Shown here piece after piece: positions 30,854 to 45,556 of a stretch of 64,000 nt of DNA; position 1 is the stretch's first letter, and each line of letters starts with the position of its first letter. The stretch covers positions 20,761,533-20,825,532 of the forward strand of contig OZ025243.1 of assembly GCA_964019155.1 (NCBI GenBank). Direction: 5' to 3'. This DNA comes from Osedax fenrisi. Its lineage: Eukaryota > Annelida > Polychaeta > Sabellida > Siboglinidae. A program made the position numbers and the translations under genes. The notes under the pieces were generated by a model. That model was not told where the DNA came from. It made no database searches and worked only from the letters and a program-made list of their open reading frames with translations.

Positions 30854-31214
30854 GTTAGTGGCGATAATACAACTAGTTAAGTATTCATTATACATTATAG
30901 TATCCACTCTATTGTTATCATAGTTTTGGTATGCAATTTGAACATTTGAATATATGAAGGATGTGTAAACATACATTATAGTATATTTTAATAATATATA
31001 ATATATAACTATTGTATATTAATAATTAAATATATTAATAAATTCTGTAGTAGGATTATCATATTTAACATACAAATATCAATACCGTTGTAATATATTA
31101 ATGGAGTATACCCACAAAAAGATATATAATCGTATACGAATAAACTATAGTTTAAAATACCTATATCAATAAGTATTGATCTTGCACAATAGTACGGGTA
31201 ACACATGCAATAAC

Positions 31215-31259
<45 letters not shown>

Positions 31260-32612
31260 TATATAGTAATGTGGTGCACAAACATAACAGTTATCTCTTA
31301 GCAGCTATTCCTAATTATTAATCCCTACTATTGTACATTATCAATAACACTTGATATATAATATAATATAATATAATATAATATAATTAATATATTAATA
31401 TATACTGTAAACTAAATATTACCTGTAAACCTTTGTTACGGTAATATACAAATCACTATACAGGTCTTATTGTTAATACTCTATTCCTATTGAAGAGTTC
31501 TATTTCTTGCGAATATGGATCATGTGATGGTTATATATATAATCATTGTTTCATATATTATTTTATTAATTTTGAATAAATGAATAAATATTTAATTATA
31601 TTAATGTATACTTTCGAATAACAAATTCGATACAAATAAATTATAATTGAAGGTCCTTATTATTCTAGGAATATATATATATAAATATTTAAACTTTATA
31701 CTTTCGACTATATGTTTGCTTAAAAAAACAATCAATAAATATTAAAGATTAAAGATAATATATAATTTATTAGCAAATGATAATATTATCAATGACAGGA
31801 CAATGCATATTTTGTGATATTTGTATTTTCGGCTTGAGTGATTTTATATTTTTGTATCATGGTTCAGGAATATTATATTCCGAATATACATTTCAATTTG
31901 ATGCAACATCAATACAAATCTAATGTTTAAATCAATATGATACTATTTATTGCATAAAATAATATAATACACATTCAATTAATTGGAATATTGATATAAA
32001 TAATATAAAAAAACATCGTTCACTTCTAACTTATTTATAAATAATTTAGTAATTGTTATGAAATATTTATATAGAAATATAATTTAAAAAATGAATGCAT
32101 TTCATTTGTAAGATGAATTACTATCCTTGATATCTTTAATTTTTTTTCCTTGATTCAATTAAATATACAACTGAAAAGTATAGGTGTTCAATTTATGACA
32201 AGTATAGGCCTATAGATTTTAGTACAAAAGTAACTAATTCAGAGATAGCGAGTGGCCATCATGCCATTATTATTATTAATAAAGAAAAGACAACGAAGAA
32301 AACATTGATATTGTTATAATCTGCTAAAATTATACTGTGATTGATATTATTTTTTCATAAATTATTTTTATTATCTATTTTAATTATTCCATTAATTTAA
32401 CTATTTTTTACTAATAACCATTAATATATTTTATTGATAAATATAGTAATTTATTTAATTGTGTTAGTTTATATATAAACAATTATATTTGTATACAATT
32501 TATAAAATCGATAGTTATATGGATTATTATTAGATTTATATTTAAAAATTAAGATTTGATCTAGATATATAAAATAACAATATACAAAATCAACCGCCTA
32601 TAAATGTATTAC

Positions 32613-32649
<37 letters not shown>

Positions 32650-32753
32650 CCTTTACGAATATATGTCAATGTAATGGATAAATATGATACTATAAATTGG
32701 GAGTACGTAAATATGTATTACGAAATTATTCATGAATGAGAATAATATCAGAG

Positions 32754-32800
<47 letters not shown>

Positions 32801-33164
32801 CAGATCATGAACAGAATCAGTGCGAAATTATAGTATCTCCAAATCTCTGCTATTGAGCCATGGCTAATAATATAATATATAACATGCATAATATATTATG
32901 TTTAGCAATGCAATTATGGTATGAACGATATATTTACAATACATATCACAAACTAAACAGGCTTCATAATAAATAAGAAATACTTTCTATTATTTTAAAC
33001 AGCAATTCATATAATTATAAAACTTACAACAACTTGATACGAATAGAAATTGCATTTATAAAAAATGGATAATAATTTTCATACATGGAAATTAATAATT
33101 TCAAATTATTATTAATTTTCCTATATGATGATTTAAAACTCTTAATTTATATTAATAGTCAATC

Positions 33165-33213
<49 letters not shown>

Positions 33214-33627
33214 TACTTGTACTATTACGACACAGCACATTCGGAGAGTTCCGAGTTGCTGTGCGACAAGAACAGATGCTCCGATAACGGCACTGAAGAA
33301 TGCGCTATAGTCTATCTGAAGGTGAAGTGCTTCTGTAACATAGGGTATCACGGAGCGAAGTGCGAAATAGGTTCACGTATTTATAGTTATGCTATATAGT
33401 GTACCTATAATATATATATATATATATATATATAAATTTCAGTTAGGATAACAGAACATATTAATTATTTTATAATAATGTAACATTTTATTAACAAAGT
33501 GTATGCCAACACGTTTACATATATTTATAAATATAATATCCAATACCATTTAATAGTGTTAAAGTTTAAAAAACTATTTTTAAATGTGAAATTAATAATT
33601 TAAGAAATCATACAGAAGTCGTGAATG

Positions 33628-33670
<43 letters not shown>

Positions 33671-36380
33671 ATTATCTAAATATTTAAACTATTGTACACC
33701 TGCTATCATATTAACATATTTCAAATAAAATATTACCATGTATTATTTAAATACGTTATAAGTTAAAGTTTTATCTAGAGATACGTATACATATATGTCA
33801 TCACTACATTCCAGTGAATATAGCAGTATACATCTTCAGATATAGCGGTACAGATATAGATCTTCAGATTTAGATATATTATTACGTACATTTAAGTATT
33901 TGTATACATATTTATAACAGTATTTATCAACATGCAAAGTTACATACTATTGTTTTAGGTATAGATTTAAAGATTTAATATTACGTATTTAATATATTAA
34001 GTATGGTTTTAATCAAACTTATCTGCATATATATGTCTGATATATATCATAGTTTTAATAAAATTCGTATATTGTCATAATAATATTACATATGATCTCT
34101 TCGTAATAGTATTTAATACATATGGTGACCATATATGGAACATCATATATAATATATATATATAAGAAGATCCTATAGGAACGGGTTAAATCCGCATCCT
34201 ATATATGTCCTATACACCTATAGGTATACTGCCTCGGTTCGTATACCCTATAGGGACTATAGAGACTATAGTCTGTTGATCTACCAAAGCAATTTATATA
34301 AATATATATATATATAGGATAAACTTATTCAATTTATTATAATTTCAAAAGTATACACGTAACATATGTTACCTATATAAAGAATAGTATAACACATCCT
34401 ACCTAATATAATGTAACTATAATGAACATTAATTATATTCAATAGAATCCGAATATAAATTAAATTTTACATCACCAAACATAGAAAATGCATGCAAAGA
34501 CTACAAGAATTGCCCTGGCGGTAATTGCTACTACGACGAGAGTAACGGTAGGGCGATGTGTTCTCATCTGAATCAATGGATGCATGTGAAGAGAGCGAAG
34601 ATAGCAGACCGCACGCTTTCCGACCTGTCGATACCAGGTAAGCTTAGCTACTTGTGTACATATTAATGCGTATGGGTATATATAGTACTCGCATTTAGAT
34701 ATGTATATGTTGATATGAGTATATATATAAACTGCATGTGTGGATCAGTTGGCTAAGGCGTCAGAGATACATATACACAAGCAGTAAGACACGGGTTCGA
34801 GCCTCGTCCGGACCATTAAAATATGTCTTAAAATAATATTTAGAAGTGATCTTATATAATTGTTTATAAATAAATGACCGGCTCTCGTTAAAATCATCGT
34901 TGCCTTAACATGAGAACGACTTCGAATGGAAATTAGAGCCATATGGTTATAAGTGAAAACTGCATCTAATTATAACTTAAGTTACTGGATGATGGGATGA
35001 AAGGACTCCACCAAATAAAAATAATAATAAAGATAGTATATATATATGTATGTAGTTTATCTTTCACTAGAACTAACATATATGTTATAAAGAGTTTATT
35101 CATTCATATATGTATATTTCATATATTTCGTTAGAGTTATGTATTTATAGTTATCTTTATAATCTTCCTACTGTTAAATATTCGTGATATTTTAAATCTA
35201 GAAATTACAAATAATAAGTCTTGTATGAAAATAGTATTATATTGTTACACTATATTTAATGTATACTTATATTAAGACAACTATAACATATATTTGTATA
35301 ATATATAATATGAAAGTATCGATACAATTAAACTATATAATTACTCTCTAATAATAACTAATAATAACTATTACGATATCATATACATATATTATGCACA
35401 TGTTACCTCTTTACACAGGCGCTAATCACGCGTTCTTCAATCACGCCAACGAACAGCTCAGCCTTCACAATAAAGTAATCGAGTTGCTGAAGAACGACCG
35501 ACTCATCAACAAACTGGCGATCATCATGTACCTGAGGGACGAAGAGAACTTCAATAAGATCATCGTGGACGTTGTGAAACACAAGAAATACTACCTGGAA
35601 ACCTACGGCTCCCATCTGGCCATCACGCAGACGGCTAGCGTCGGTCAACTGTTCAACCTGGGCGTGCGCTATTTCCACGTTCACGTCGAGTATTTCGAGG
35701 AGTTAGTCTACGTCACGAACTCGTTAAAAGGCGGCATATTCGATAAGTATCTAATGAAGCTGTGCAAAGCGATGAACGAGAACCGCGGAGAGATCGTCAT
35801 CCTCCACGTAGAGAAAACCCTGTACGGTATCGACACCTTGAAATTCGACAACTACGTAGAACACGTTATATCCACGATTGCCGGACTTTACAACGTAAGC
35901 ATTTACTCGCCCGCAGACTCGAGGCCGACGTTATCGAAAACCCGGATACAACGAATCCTCGCCACTAACGCACGACTAGTGGTAGTGTATCCGCGTAGAA
36001 CTCGACTGTTCTGGAAGTCGGAGGAGTGCCTGGATTTCTCGGAGAGTTACGCCTACTCGCTGCGATCTATCGACGACGACATCAACAACCGTTACCGAGG
36101 CGACGACTCGGATGCCCTGAAGGTAGTGAAAGCCGCGGTGACCAGTGACCTAGCCGAACACGTCACTCACTTCACGGACACCGATTACGTTGACCTCATG
36201 ACCTTCGACACCATGTGGGATGAATTGTCCAATGTCACCGCCCCGGAGAAGGGTATCGCTAACCATCTGAAGAAGTCCACCAGTCTGAAGCGTATGGTAT
36301 TGAGCGTGAACGCGGTCAACAGAGAAACAACCCTCATGGTACTACGCTACAACGGAAACACCTTTATTAATAATCTTTAA
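30618..36380 (+). CDS. Paralogue A: type II membrane protein, EGF plus PI-PLC-X-like domain (five exons seen)
   Basis: Gene-level entry. The exons at 30618-30853, 31464-31529, 33236-33370, 34485-34637 and 35419-36380 join in phase to about 516 residues. Domains: polar tail (1-64), hydrophobic helix (about 66-88, split by intron 1), cysteine motif SISCEYGSC, EGF-like domain (about 105-145), four-cysteine module (about 147-172), then a barrel-type domain of about 320 residues resembling the PI-PLC X family (LSIPGANHAFF, GVRYFHVHVE, VTNSLKGG, EIVILHVEK). With the tail before the helix and disulfide-type domains after it, the protein is probably type II with the catalytic-type domain outside. The canonical active-site residues are replaced (see findings), so lipid cleavage should not be assumed. 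The acceptor at 30618 enters in phase 2, so at least one more coding exon lies upstream and was not found. An ATG at 30652 is an alternative start. Confidence 0.8.
31464..31529 (+). CDS. Paralogue A exon 2 (second half of TM, SISC motif)
   Basis: 66 nt between tatacag and GATG|gttata. It reads LIVNTLFLLKSSISCEYGSC and completes the hydrophobic helix. The equivalent exons of B (49440) and C (63858) are also exactly 66 nt, with the SC pair at the same codon. That is the main support for so short an exon. Confidence 0.75.
31530..33235. other. Paralogue A intron 2
   Basis: AT-rich with several (TA)n tracts. No gene or element recognised. Confidence 0.6.
33236..33370 (+). CDS. Paralogue A exon 3 (EGF-like domain)
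   Basis: Acceptor acgacacag, two entry bases, donor ATAG|gttcac. It reads SESSELLCDKNRCSDNGTEE, then CAIVYLKVKCFCNIGYHG and AKCEI. The cysteine spacing is C-x4-C-x7-C-x8-C-x1-C-x8-C, which is EGF-like. GC-rich against an AT-rich intron. A (TA)n tract ends about 25 bases upstream of the acceptor. Confidence 0.88.
33371..34484. other. Paralogue A intron 3
   Basis: AT-rich. Around 34165-34275 there is a cluster of CCTATAGG-type palindromic words. Nothing coding. Confidence 0.6.
34485..34637 (+). CDS. Paralogue A exon 4 (four-Cys module, start of PLC-like domain)
   Basis: Acceptor caaacatag, two entry bases, donor CCAG|gtaagc. It reads ENACKDYKNCPGGNCYYDE, then AMCSHLNQWMH and RTLSDLSIPG. The last residues are the strand leading into the first PI-PLC-X motif, and the split glycine codon is completed in the next exon. 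B has an equivalent exon with the same phases, cysteine order and LNQWMH. Confidence 0.87.
34731..35030 (+). mobile_element. tRNA-derived SINE, family 1, full copy
   Basis: Inside intron 4 of paralogue A, sense orientation. Box A-like TGGATCAGTTGGCTAAGGCG, box B-like GGGTTCGAGCCTCGTCCGG (closest of the copies to a real tRNA box B), then the family body and AAAGGACTCCACCAAATAAA tail. Confidence 0.85.
35419..36380 (+). CDS. Paralogue A exon 5 (PI-PLC-X-like domain, terminal)
   Basis: Acceptor tttacacag, 319 codons and TAA. Order of landmarks by exon residue: ANHAFF (1-6), GVRYFHVHVE (81-90), YVTNSLKGG (97-105), EIVILHVEKTLY, ARLVVVYPRRTRLFW, and near the end VLSVNAVNRET. The fold assignment rests on the PI-PLC-X pattern IPG-T-H / G-x-R-Y-x-D-x-R / HG / E-V-x-x-L. 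Here T-H-D reads A-N-H, the D-x-R pair reads H-V-H, and the second histidine position reads N. It is a strongly coding, GC-rich exon. Codon-level conservation with B makes decay unlikely. Confidence 0.9.
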
Positions 36381-37483
36381 CGATACAACGACGCGCATTT
36401 TCATTATAATTATCGTATATATTATAATTAGTATTATATATATATATTATTGTATATATTATTGTAGTTTATTATACGAACCGATTAAATACAGATATAT
36501 TTCGGGGAAATAAGAATAGACTGTTATAAATATTATCTTATACAACTTTCTATATTCTATAAACTTATCGATCCTATTTGTTTTATAATAACCACACGTG
36601 TAATTTATTTCCTAAATAATTAATTGCAAACTATATATTTTATTAATATTAATTTATTATATATTTTAATTTGTGATCAGTCTATCAAATAATTGACGGT
36701 TTTATCAACATTCTAAATATAATTTAGCTTTATTATTAAAATTGTATTGCGCATGCTTTTAATGTAAATATTATTCAAGTATACATATATATGAATATTA
36801 ATTTACTGAATATTGAATTAATATACATAAGGATATTCATAAGCTATAGGTACCTACGTAGCTTATATTAAGAATATCCTTAAAACAAAAATATATGTTT
36901 GTATATCAAATATTTAAAATATAATAATAATTATAAAATAGAAAATATAATAATAATAATAATGGTGTAATACAATATTATAGGTATAATTAACACGAAT
37001 AATAACTATAATAAACACGAAATGACTAAACGTTATTTTCAGAAATGATTACCATTCAATAATTAAATTGAGAGTGTTAATAAAGTTCTTACATAAAATA
37101 GAAATAAAATTGATTATAAATATACATATATAACTCTTAACTTTGTATTATATTTATAATATATTTTAAAATATTATTATTTACGAGTACAGATATTTTG
37201 TGTTGTTATAAAAGTAAAATAAAAATGCATTTATAAATGTATAAAATAATACATATTTTATAATTATTATATTTTAAAATATATATTTTAGTGAATAATA
37301 TAAGTGACATCATTGCTATATCAATATAATATTATTAATGTATTATATTATAATAATATAATACATTAATAATATTATATTGAATGAATTGATTAAATAT
37401 AGAAAAAGTTAACACCCTAGGTATATTATACATAATTTAAATAATAAGAAAAACTTATACCTGTATATTTATACCCAGTAGTG
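36381..37483. other. 3' flank of paralogue A
   Basis: AT-rich; AATAAA-type words are too common here to choose a polyadenylation site. It contains the hairpin at 37322. Confidence 0.6.
37322..37382. repeat. Hairpin, 28-bp perfect stem
   Basis: Arms starting CAATATAATATTATTAATG with a five-base centre, all A/T except four positions per hairpin end. Confidence 0.85.
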
Positions 37484-37502
37484 GACAGTACGGCAGTATT
37501 AT

Positions 37503-37540
37503 ATCAAGACCTCCTATAACCTCAGGCCCGAACACTGAAT
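37503..37540 (+). repeat. 38-bp inverted repeat, left arm
   Basis: Starts ATCAAGACCTCCTATAACCT. Its exact complement is at 44494-44531. Together the arms enclose the minisatellite array. Confidence 0.9.
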
Positions 37541-38772
37541 ACAAAAAATATTAATTTTAAAACAAAGAGGCCCGTTTTTGTCTTCCTTTATTACTTCTTT
37601 TATACGTCTTTTTTATATTAATATACATTTATATATAATTAATGAATAGCAATTATCATTATTATGATTATATAATGATACAATATATCGTTAAAATGCA
37701 ATAATATAGACTTTAATAACAGATTTATTTTAGTATTTTAAATTATTTTCACTATTCTGATTGGTCAATAATGTATTTCTCTATGATAATTGGTTACATT
37801 TGACCTATTTTAAAAAATATTTATTTAAATTTATTTTAACAGATTTATTCCAATATAATATTTATAAATATTAACGCTATTTTGCACATATAGTAAGGAA
37901 ATAAACATATATAAATGCATCCTACAATCTAAAGCCCCAACATTATTTAAAATAGTTCCGTGGTGATCAATGATTTGTAAACAAAATTATGTTATAATAT
38001 AAATGTTATTAAAATATTAAAATATTAAAAAATAATTATAATAAATCATATTTTAAAAGGATTTACATTAAGTATATAACTATATATTAATATATATATA
38101 GAAGTATTAAGTCAATATATGTTCTGCATTTAGAAAATATCTATTAAATATATACCTTATCAACGAAATTATGATATTTGATATATATAGATATATATAT
38201 ATATCTAGATATACAATAGATATATAGATATCCTATATATATATATATAAATATACTTTGAATATTCAATATTATATTGTACCAGAATTATTATGAGAAT
38301 ATGAAAAAGGTTTAACATTATGTTATTTATAACACGTTGAATAACTTTTATAAATGACATTTTTCATATTATCACAACAAATTCTGGTATAACTATAATA
38401 TAATATCAAATATATAGAATTATGTATGTCCTTTATCTGAATAATTAAATAATATTATATATATATGGGTGTGTATGTTTTAAGAGTGGGTTTAAACTAT
38501 TATAAATTCCTAATTACAATCAGTAACTTTTAATTTATTTATGAGGTAACATAATTTTACATAATGTATGTAATAAAATTTTAGCAAATTGACTAATATA
38601 GTTATTTATTTTAAAACTACAGTATTTTCAAAATCCAAATAAAATCTTAGATGATACTTAGTATTATTTTTTAGATACCTTAGATTATTAATATATAGTT
38701 ATCGTATTATTATAATATAGTGAAATCTTAAAAATATAAAAATTATAATCTTAAAAATATAATAGAGTATAC

Positions 38773-41700
38773 AGTTAAAATATAATGTTCGTACTATTAT
38801 AATAAAGTTAAAGGTTAAAATAAAGCAACCGAACAGATGTAATAAAGTTAAAATATAATGTTCGTACTATTATAATAAAGTTAAAGGTTAAAATAAAGCA
38901 ACCGAACAGATGTAATAAAGTTAAAATATAATGTTCGTACTATTATAATAAAGTTAAAGGTTAAAATAAAGCAACCGAACAGATGTAATAAAGTTAAAAT
39001 AGAATGTTCGTACTATTATAATAAAGTTAAAGGTTAAAATAAAGCAACCGAACAGATGTATAAAGTTAAAACATAATGTTCGTACTATTAAAATAAAGTT
39101 AAAGGTTAAAATAAAGCAACCGAACAGATGTATAAAGTTAAAATATAATGTTCGTACTATTATAATAAAGTTAAAGGTTAAAATAAAGCAACCGAACATA
39201 TGTAATAAAGTTAAAATATAATGTTCGTACTATTATAATAAAGTTAAAGGTTAAAATAAAGCAACCGAACAGATGTAATAAAGTTCAAATATAATGTTCG
39301 TACTATTATAATAAAGTTAAAGGTTAAAATAAAGCAACCGAACATATGTAATAAAGTTAAAATATAATGTTCGTACTATTATAATAAAGTTAAAGGTTAA
39401 AATAAAGCAACCGAACAGATGTATAAAGTTAAAACATAATGTTCGTACTATTATAATAAAGTTAAAGGTTAAAATAAAGCAACCGAACATATGTAATAAA
39501 GTTAAAATATAATGTTCGTACAATTATAATAAAGTTAAAGGTTAAAATAAAGCAACCGAACAGATGTATAAAGTTAAAATATAATGTTCGTACTATTATA
39601 ATAAAGTTAAAGGTTAAAATAAAGCAACCGAACAGATGTAATAAAGTTAAAATATAATGTTCGTACTATTATAATAAAATTAAAGGTTAAAATAAAGCAA
39701 CCGAACAGATGTAATAAAGTTAAAATATAATGTTCGTACTATTATAATAAAGTTAAAGGTTAAAATAAAGCAACCGAACAGATGTAATAAAGTTAAAATA
39801 TAATGTTCGTACTATTATAATAAAGTTAAAGGTTAAAATAAAGCAACCGAACAGATGTAATAAAGTTAAAATATAATGTTCGTACTATTATAATAAAGTT
39901 AAAGGTTAAAATAAAGCAACCGAACAGATGTATAAAGTTAAAACATAATGTTCGTACTATTATAATAAAGTTAAAGGTTAAAATAAAGCAACCGAACAGA
40001 TGTAATAAAGTTAAAATATAATGTTCGTACTATTATAATAAAGTTAAAGGTTAAAATAAAGCAACCGAACAGATGTAATAAAGTTAAAATATAATGTTCG
40101 TACTATTATAATAAAGTTAAAGGTTAAAATAAAGCAACCGAACATATGTAATAAAGTTAAAATATAATTATCGTACTATTATAATAAAGTTAAAGGTTAA
40201 AATAAAGCAACCGAACAGATGTATAAAGTTAAAATATAATGTTCGTACTATTATAATAAAGTTAAAGGTTAAAATAAAGCAACCGAACAGATGTAATAAA
40301 GTTAAAATATAATGTTCGTACTATTATAATAAAGTTAAAGGTTAAAATAAAGCAACCGAACAGATGTAATAAAGTTAAAATATAATGTTCGTACTATTAT
40401 AATAAAGTTAAAGGTTAAAATAAAGCAACCGAACAGATGTAATAAAGTTAAAATATAATGTTCGTACTATTATAATAAAGTTAAAGGTTAAAATAAAGCA
40501 ACCGAACAGATGTAATAAAGTTAAAATATAATGTTCGTACTATTATAATAAAGTTAAAGGTTAAAATAAAGCAACCGAACATATGTAATAAAGTTAAAAT
40601 ATAATGTTCGTACTATTATAATAAAGTTAAAGGTTAAAATAAAGCAACCGAACAGATGTATAAAGTTAAAATATAATGTTCTTACTATTATAATAAAGTT
40701 AAAGGTTAAAATAAAGCAACCGAACAGATGTAATAAAGTTAAAATATAATGTTCGTACTATTATAATAAAGTTAAAGGTTAAAATAAAGCAACCGAACAG
40801 ATGTAATAAAGTTAAAATAGAATGTTCGTACTATTATAATAAAGTTAAAGGTTAAAATAAAGCAACCGAACAGATGTATAAAGTTAAAACATAATGTTCG
40901 TACTATTATAATAAAGTTAAAGGTTAAAATAAAGCAACCGAACATATGTAATAAAGTTAAAATATAATGTTCGTACTATTATAATAAAGTTAAAGGTTAA
41001 AATAAAGCAACCGAACAGATGTAATAAAGTTAAAGGTTAAAATAAAGCAACTGAACAGATGTAATAAAGTTAAAATATAATGTTCGTACTATTATAATAA
41101 AGTTAAAGGTTAAAATAAAGCAACCGAACATATGTAATAAAGTTAAAATATAATGTTCGTACTATTATAATAAAGTTAAAGGTTAAAATAAAGCAACCGA
41201 ACAGATGTATAAAGTTAAAACATAATGTTCGTACTATTATAATAAAGTTAAAGGTTAAAATAAAGCAACCGAACATATGTAATAAAGTTAAAATATAATG
41301 TTCGTACTATTATAATAAAGTTAAAGGTTAAAATAAAGCAACCGAACAGATGTATAAAGTTAAAACATAATGTTCGTACTATTATAATAAAGTTAAAGGT
41401 TAAAATAAAGCAACCGAACAGATGTAATAAAGTTAAAATATAATGTTCGTACTATTATAATAAAGTTAAAGGTTAAAATAAAGCAACCGAACATATGTAA
41501 TAAAGTTAAAATATAATGTTCGTACTATTATAATAAAGTTAAAGGTTAAAATAAAGCAACCGAACAGATGTATAAAGTTAAAATATAATGTTCGTACTAT
41601 TATAATAAAGTTAAAGGTTAAAATAAAGCAACCGAACAGATGTAATAAAGTTAAAATATAATGTTCGTACTATTATAATAAAGTTAAAGGTTAAAATAAA

Positions 41701-43162
41701 GCAACCGAACAGATGTAATAAAGTTAAAATATAATGTTCGTACTATTATAATAAAGTTAAAGGTTAAAATAAAGCAACCGAACAGATGTAATAAAGTTAA
41801 AATATAATGTTCGTACTATTATAATAAAGTTAAAGGTTAAAATAAAGCAACCGAACAGATGTAATAAAGTTAAAATATAATTTTCGTACTATTATAATAA
41901 AGTTAAAGGTTAAAATAAAGCAACCGAACAGATGTATAAAGTTAAAACATAATGTTCGTACTATTATAATAAAGTTAAAGGTTAAAATAAAGCAACCGAA
42001 CAGATGTAATAAAGTTAAAATATAATGTTCGTACTATTATAATAAAGTTAAAGGTTAAAATAAAGCAACCGAACATATGTAATAAAGTTAAAATATAATG
42101 TTCGTACTATTATAATAAAGTTAAAGGTTAAAATAAAGCAACCGAACAGATGTATAAAGTTAAAATATAATGTTCGTACTATTATATTAAAGTTAAAGGT
42201 TAAAATAAAGCAACCGAACAGATGTAATAAAGTTAAAATATAATGTTCGTACTATTATAATAAAGTTAAAGGTTAAAATAAAGCAACCGAACAGATGTAA
42301 TAAAGTTAAAATATAATGTTCGTACTATTATAATAAAGTTAAAGGTTAAAATAAAGCAACCGAACAGATGTAATAAAGTTAAAATATAATGTTCATACTA
42401 TTATAATAAAGTTAAAGGTTAAAATAAAGCAACCGAACAGATGTAATAAAGTTAAAATATAATGTTCGTACTATTATAATAAAGTTAAAGGTTAAAATAA
42501 AGCAACCGAACATATGTAATAAAGTTAAAATATAATGTTCGTACTATTATAATAAAGTTAAAGGTTAAAATAAAGCAACCGAACAGATGTAATAAAGTTC
42601 AAATATAATGTTCGTACTATTATAATAAAGTTAAAGGTTAAAATAAAGCAACCGAACATATGTAATAAAGTTAAAATATAATGTTCGTACTATTATAATA
42701 AAGTTAAAGGTTAAAATAAAGCAACCGAACAGATGTATAAAGTTAAAACATAATGTTCGTACTATTATAATAAAGTTAAAGGTTAAAATAAAGCAACCGA
42801 ACATATGTAATAAAGTTAAAATATAATGTTCGTACAATTATAATAAAGTTAAAGGTTAAAATAAAGCAACCGAACAGATGTATAAAGTTAAAATATAATG
42901 TTCGTACTATTATAATAAAGTTAAAGGTTAAAATAAAGCAACCGAACAGATGTAATAAAGTTAAAATATAATGTTCGTACTATTATAATAAAATTAAAGG
43001 TTAAAATAAAGCAACCGAACAGATGTAATAAAGTTAAAATATAATGTTCGTACTATTATAATAAAGTTAAAGGTTAAAATAAAGCAACCGAACAGATGTA
43101 ATAAAGTTAAAATATAATGTTCGTACTATTATAATAAAGTGAAAGGTTAAAATAAAGTAGGC
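38773..43162 (+). repeat. 73-bp minisatellite array, about 60 units
   Basis: The unit contains TAATGTTCGTACTATTATAA, then AAAGTTAAAGGTTAAAATAA and AGCAACCGAACAGATG. Variants: a one-base deletion in GATGTAATAAAG, CATATG for CAGATG, and ACATAATG for ATATAATG. One unit near 41030 lacks about half its length. Repeated open readings on the minus strand (FGCFILTFNFIIIVRT) reflect the lack of stops in the unit and are not a gene. Confidence 0.95.
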
Positions 43163-43171
43163 ATAAAGATA

Positions 43172-44493
<1,322 letters not shown>

Positions 44494-44531
44494 ATTCAGT
44501 GTTCGGGCCTGAGGTTATAGGAGGTCTTGAT
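44494..44531 (-). repeat. 38-bp inverted repeat, right arm
   Basis: Complement of the arm at 37503. Weaker similarity continues inwards on both arms (ATTTTAAAA and CCCG words). GACAGTAC occurs in the same orientation outside both arms (37484-37491 and 44549-44556). Confidence 0.9.
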
Positions 44532-44706
44532 TATATCGTGCTGTGAGCGACAGTACTATTTTATTTAAAAGTGCTAGTGATGAAATAAATGCGGATATAA
44601 ATGCCCAAATAAAATTAAATATTATATAAAGTGATATTTTTATTTATAGAGTACATATACAACTAGTGCAAGTATAGATTAGATTTAATAATTAAACAAT
44701 ACTATA

Positions 44707-44710
<4 letters not shown>

Positions 44711-44768
<58 letters not shown>

Positions 44769-44772
44769 CAAT

Positions 44773-44811
<39 letters not shown>
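44711..44811 (+). repeat. (TA)n pair
   Basis: Two TA tracts separated by TTATAACAATAACAAT. The second one ends at the TA duplicated by the Tigger-like MITE. Confidence 0.93.
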
Positions 44812-44814
<3 letters not shown>

Positions 44815-45265
44815 TCAACTCCCGATAAGTCGGACTCGCAAGGGACCGGGAAAAGTGTTCGACTTAGTGAGATGTCCGACTTATCCGAGATTCAGAATAT
44901 CATGCAAATAAAACATGAAATGCCAGCGCGAGTTAAATAGTTACCGAAATGTGGAATAATGCAACAATCAACAACATAAAATGCTGTATTCATTAATATT
45001 ACTTACTAAAATTATAATATTCATTATTTAAAGTAAACATTTCTGACAATTTATAAAAATTCCGACTTATCCAGTATACAAATCATAAAAATGATCTTAA
45101 TATGTGTCCGACTTATAGAAAAGTCCGACTTATCCAACCAACTTATCCGACTTATCCGATTAATTTAACATGAAACTAGATACAAATCCAACCAAACCAA
45201 CTATATGTGTCCGACTTATCGATAATTCCGACTTATCCGTAGTCCGACTTACCGAGAGTTGACTG
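44812..45265. mobile_element. Tigger/pogo-like MITE (454 bp, TA flanks)
   Basis: Begins CAGTCAACTCCCGATAAGTC and ends in the near-complement (CCGAGAGTTGACTG), with TA on both sides. The word GTCCGACTTATC recurs at least six times internally. The CAGT-(C/T)-(G/A)AC-TC-CCGATAA terminus is typical of Tigger-type (pogo) mariner relatives. Non-autonomous: no open frame. Confidence 0.8.
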
Positions 45266-45516
45266 TATATTAATATAGTGATAAATGTTATTAAATATAA
45301 TAATTCTCGGATAATTAGGAGACATAGAATAATAATTATTAATATTCAAGATAAAATATTAACACATTAATAACAAATATATATGTATAGATGTTTAACT
45401 AAATGTATTAATGGATAGATAGATCGTAAGAGTTTAATTATAAAAAATGAAATTCATAGCTATAAAATGTTATTATTGAATTAAAGTTTAACTAAATATC
45501 TTTAATGATGACTATA

Positions 45517-45556
<40 letters not shown>

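Noticed and set aside
38773..43162. CRISPR-like array
   Set aside because: There are no unique spacers: the whole 73-bp unit repeats, in an animal-type genome with introns.
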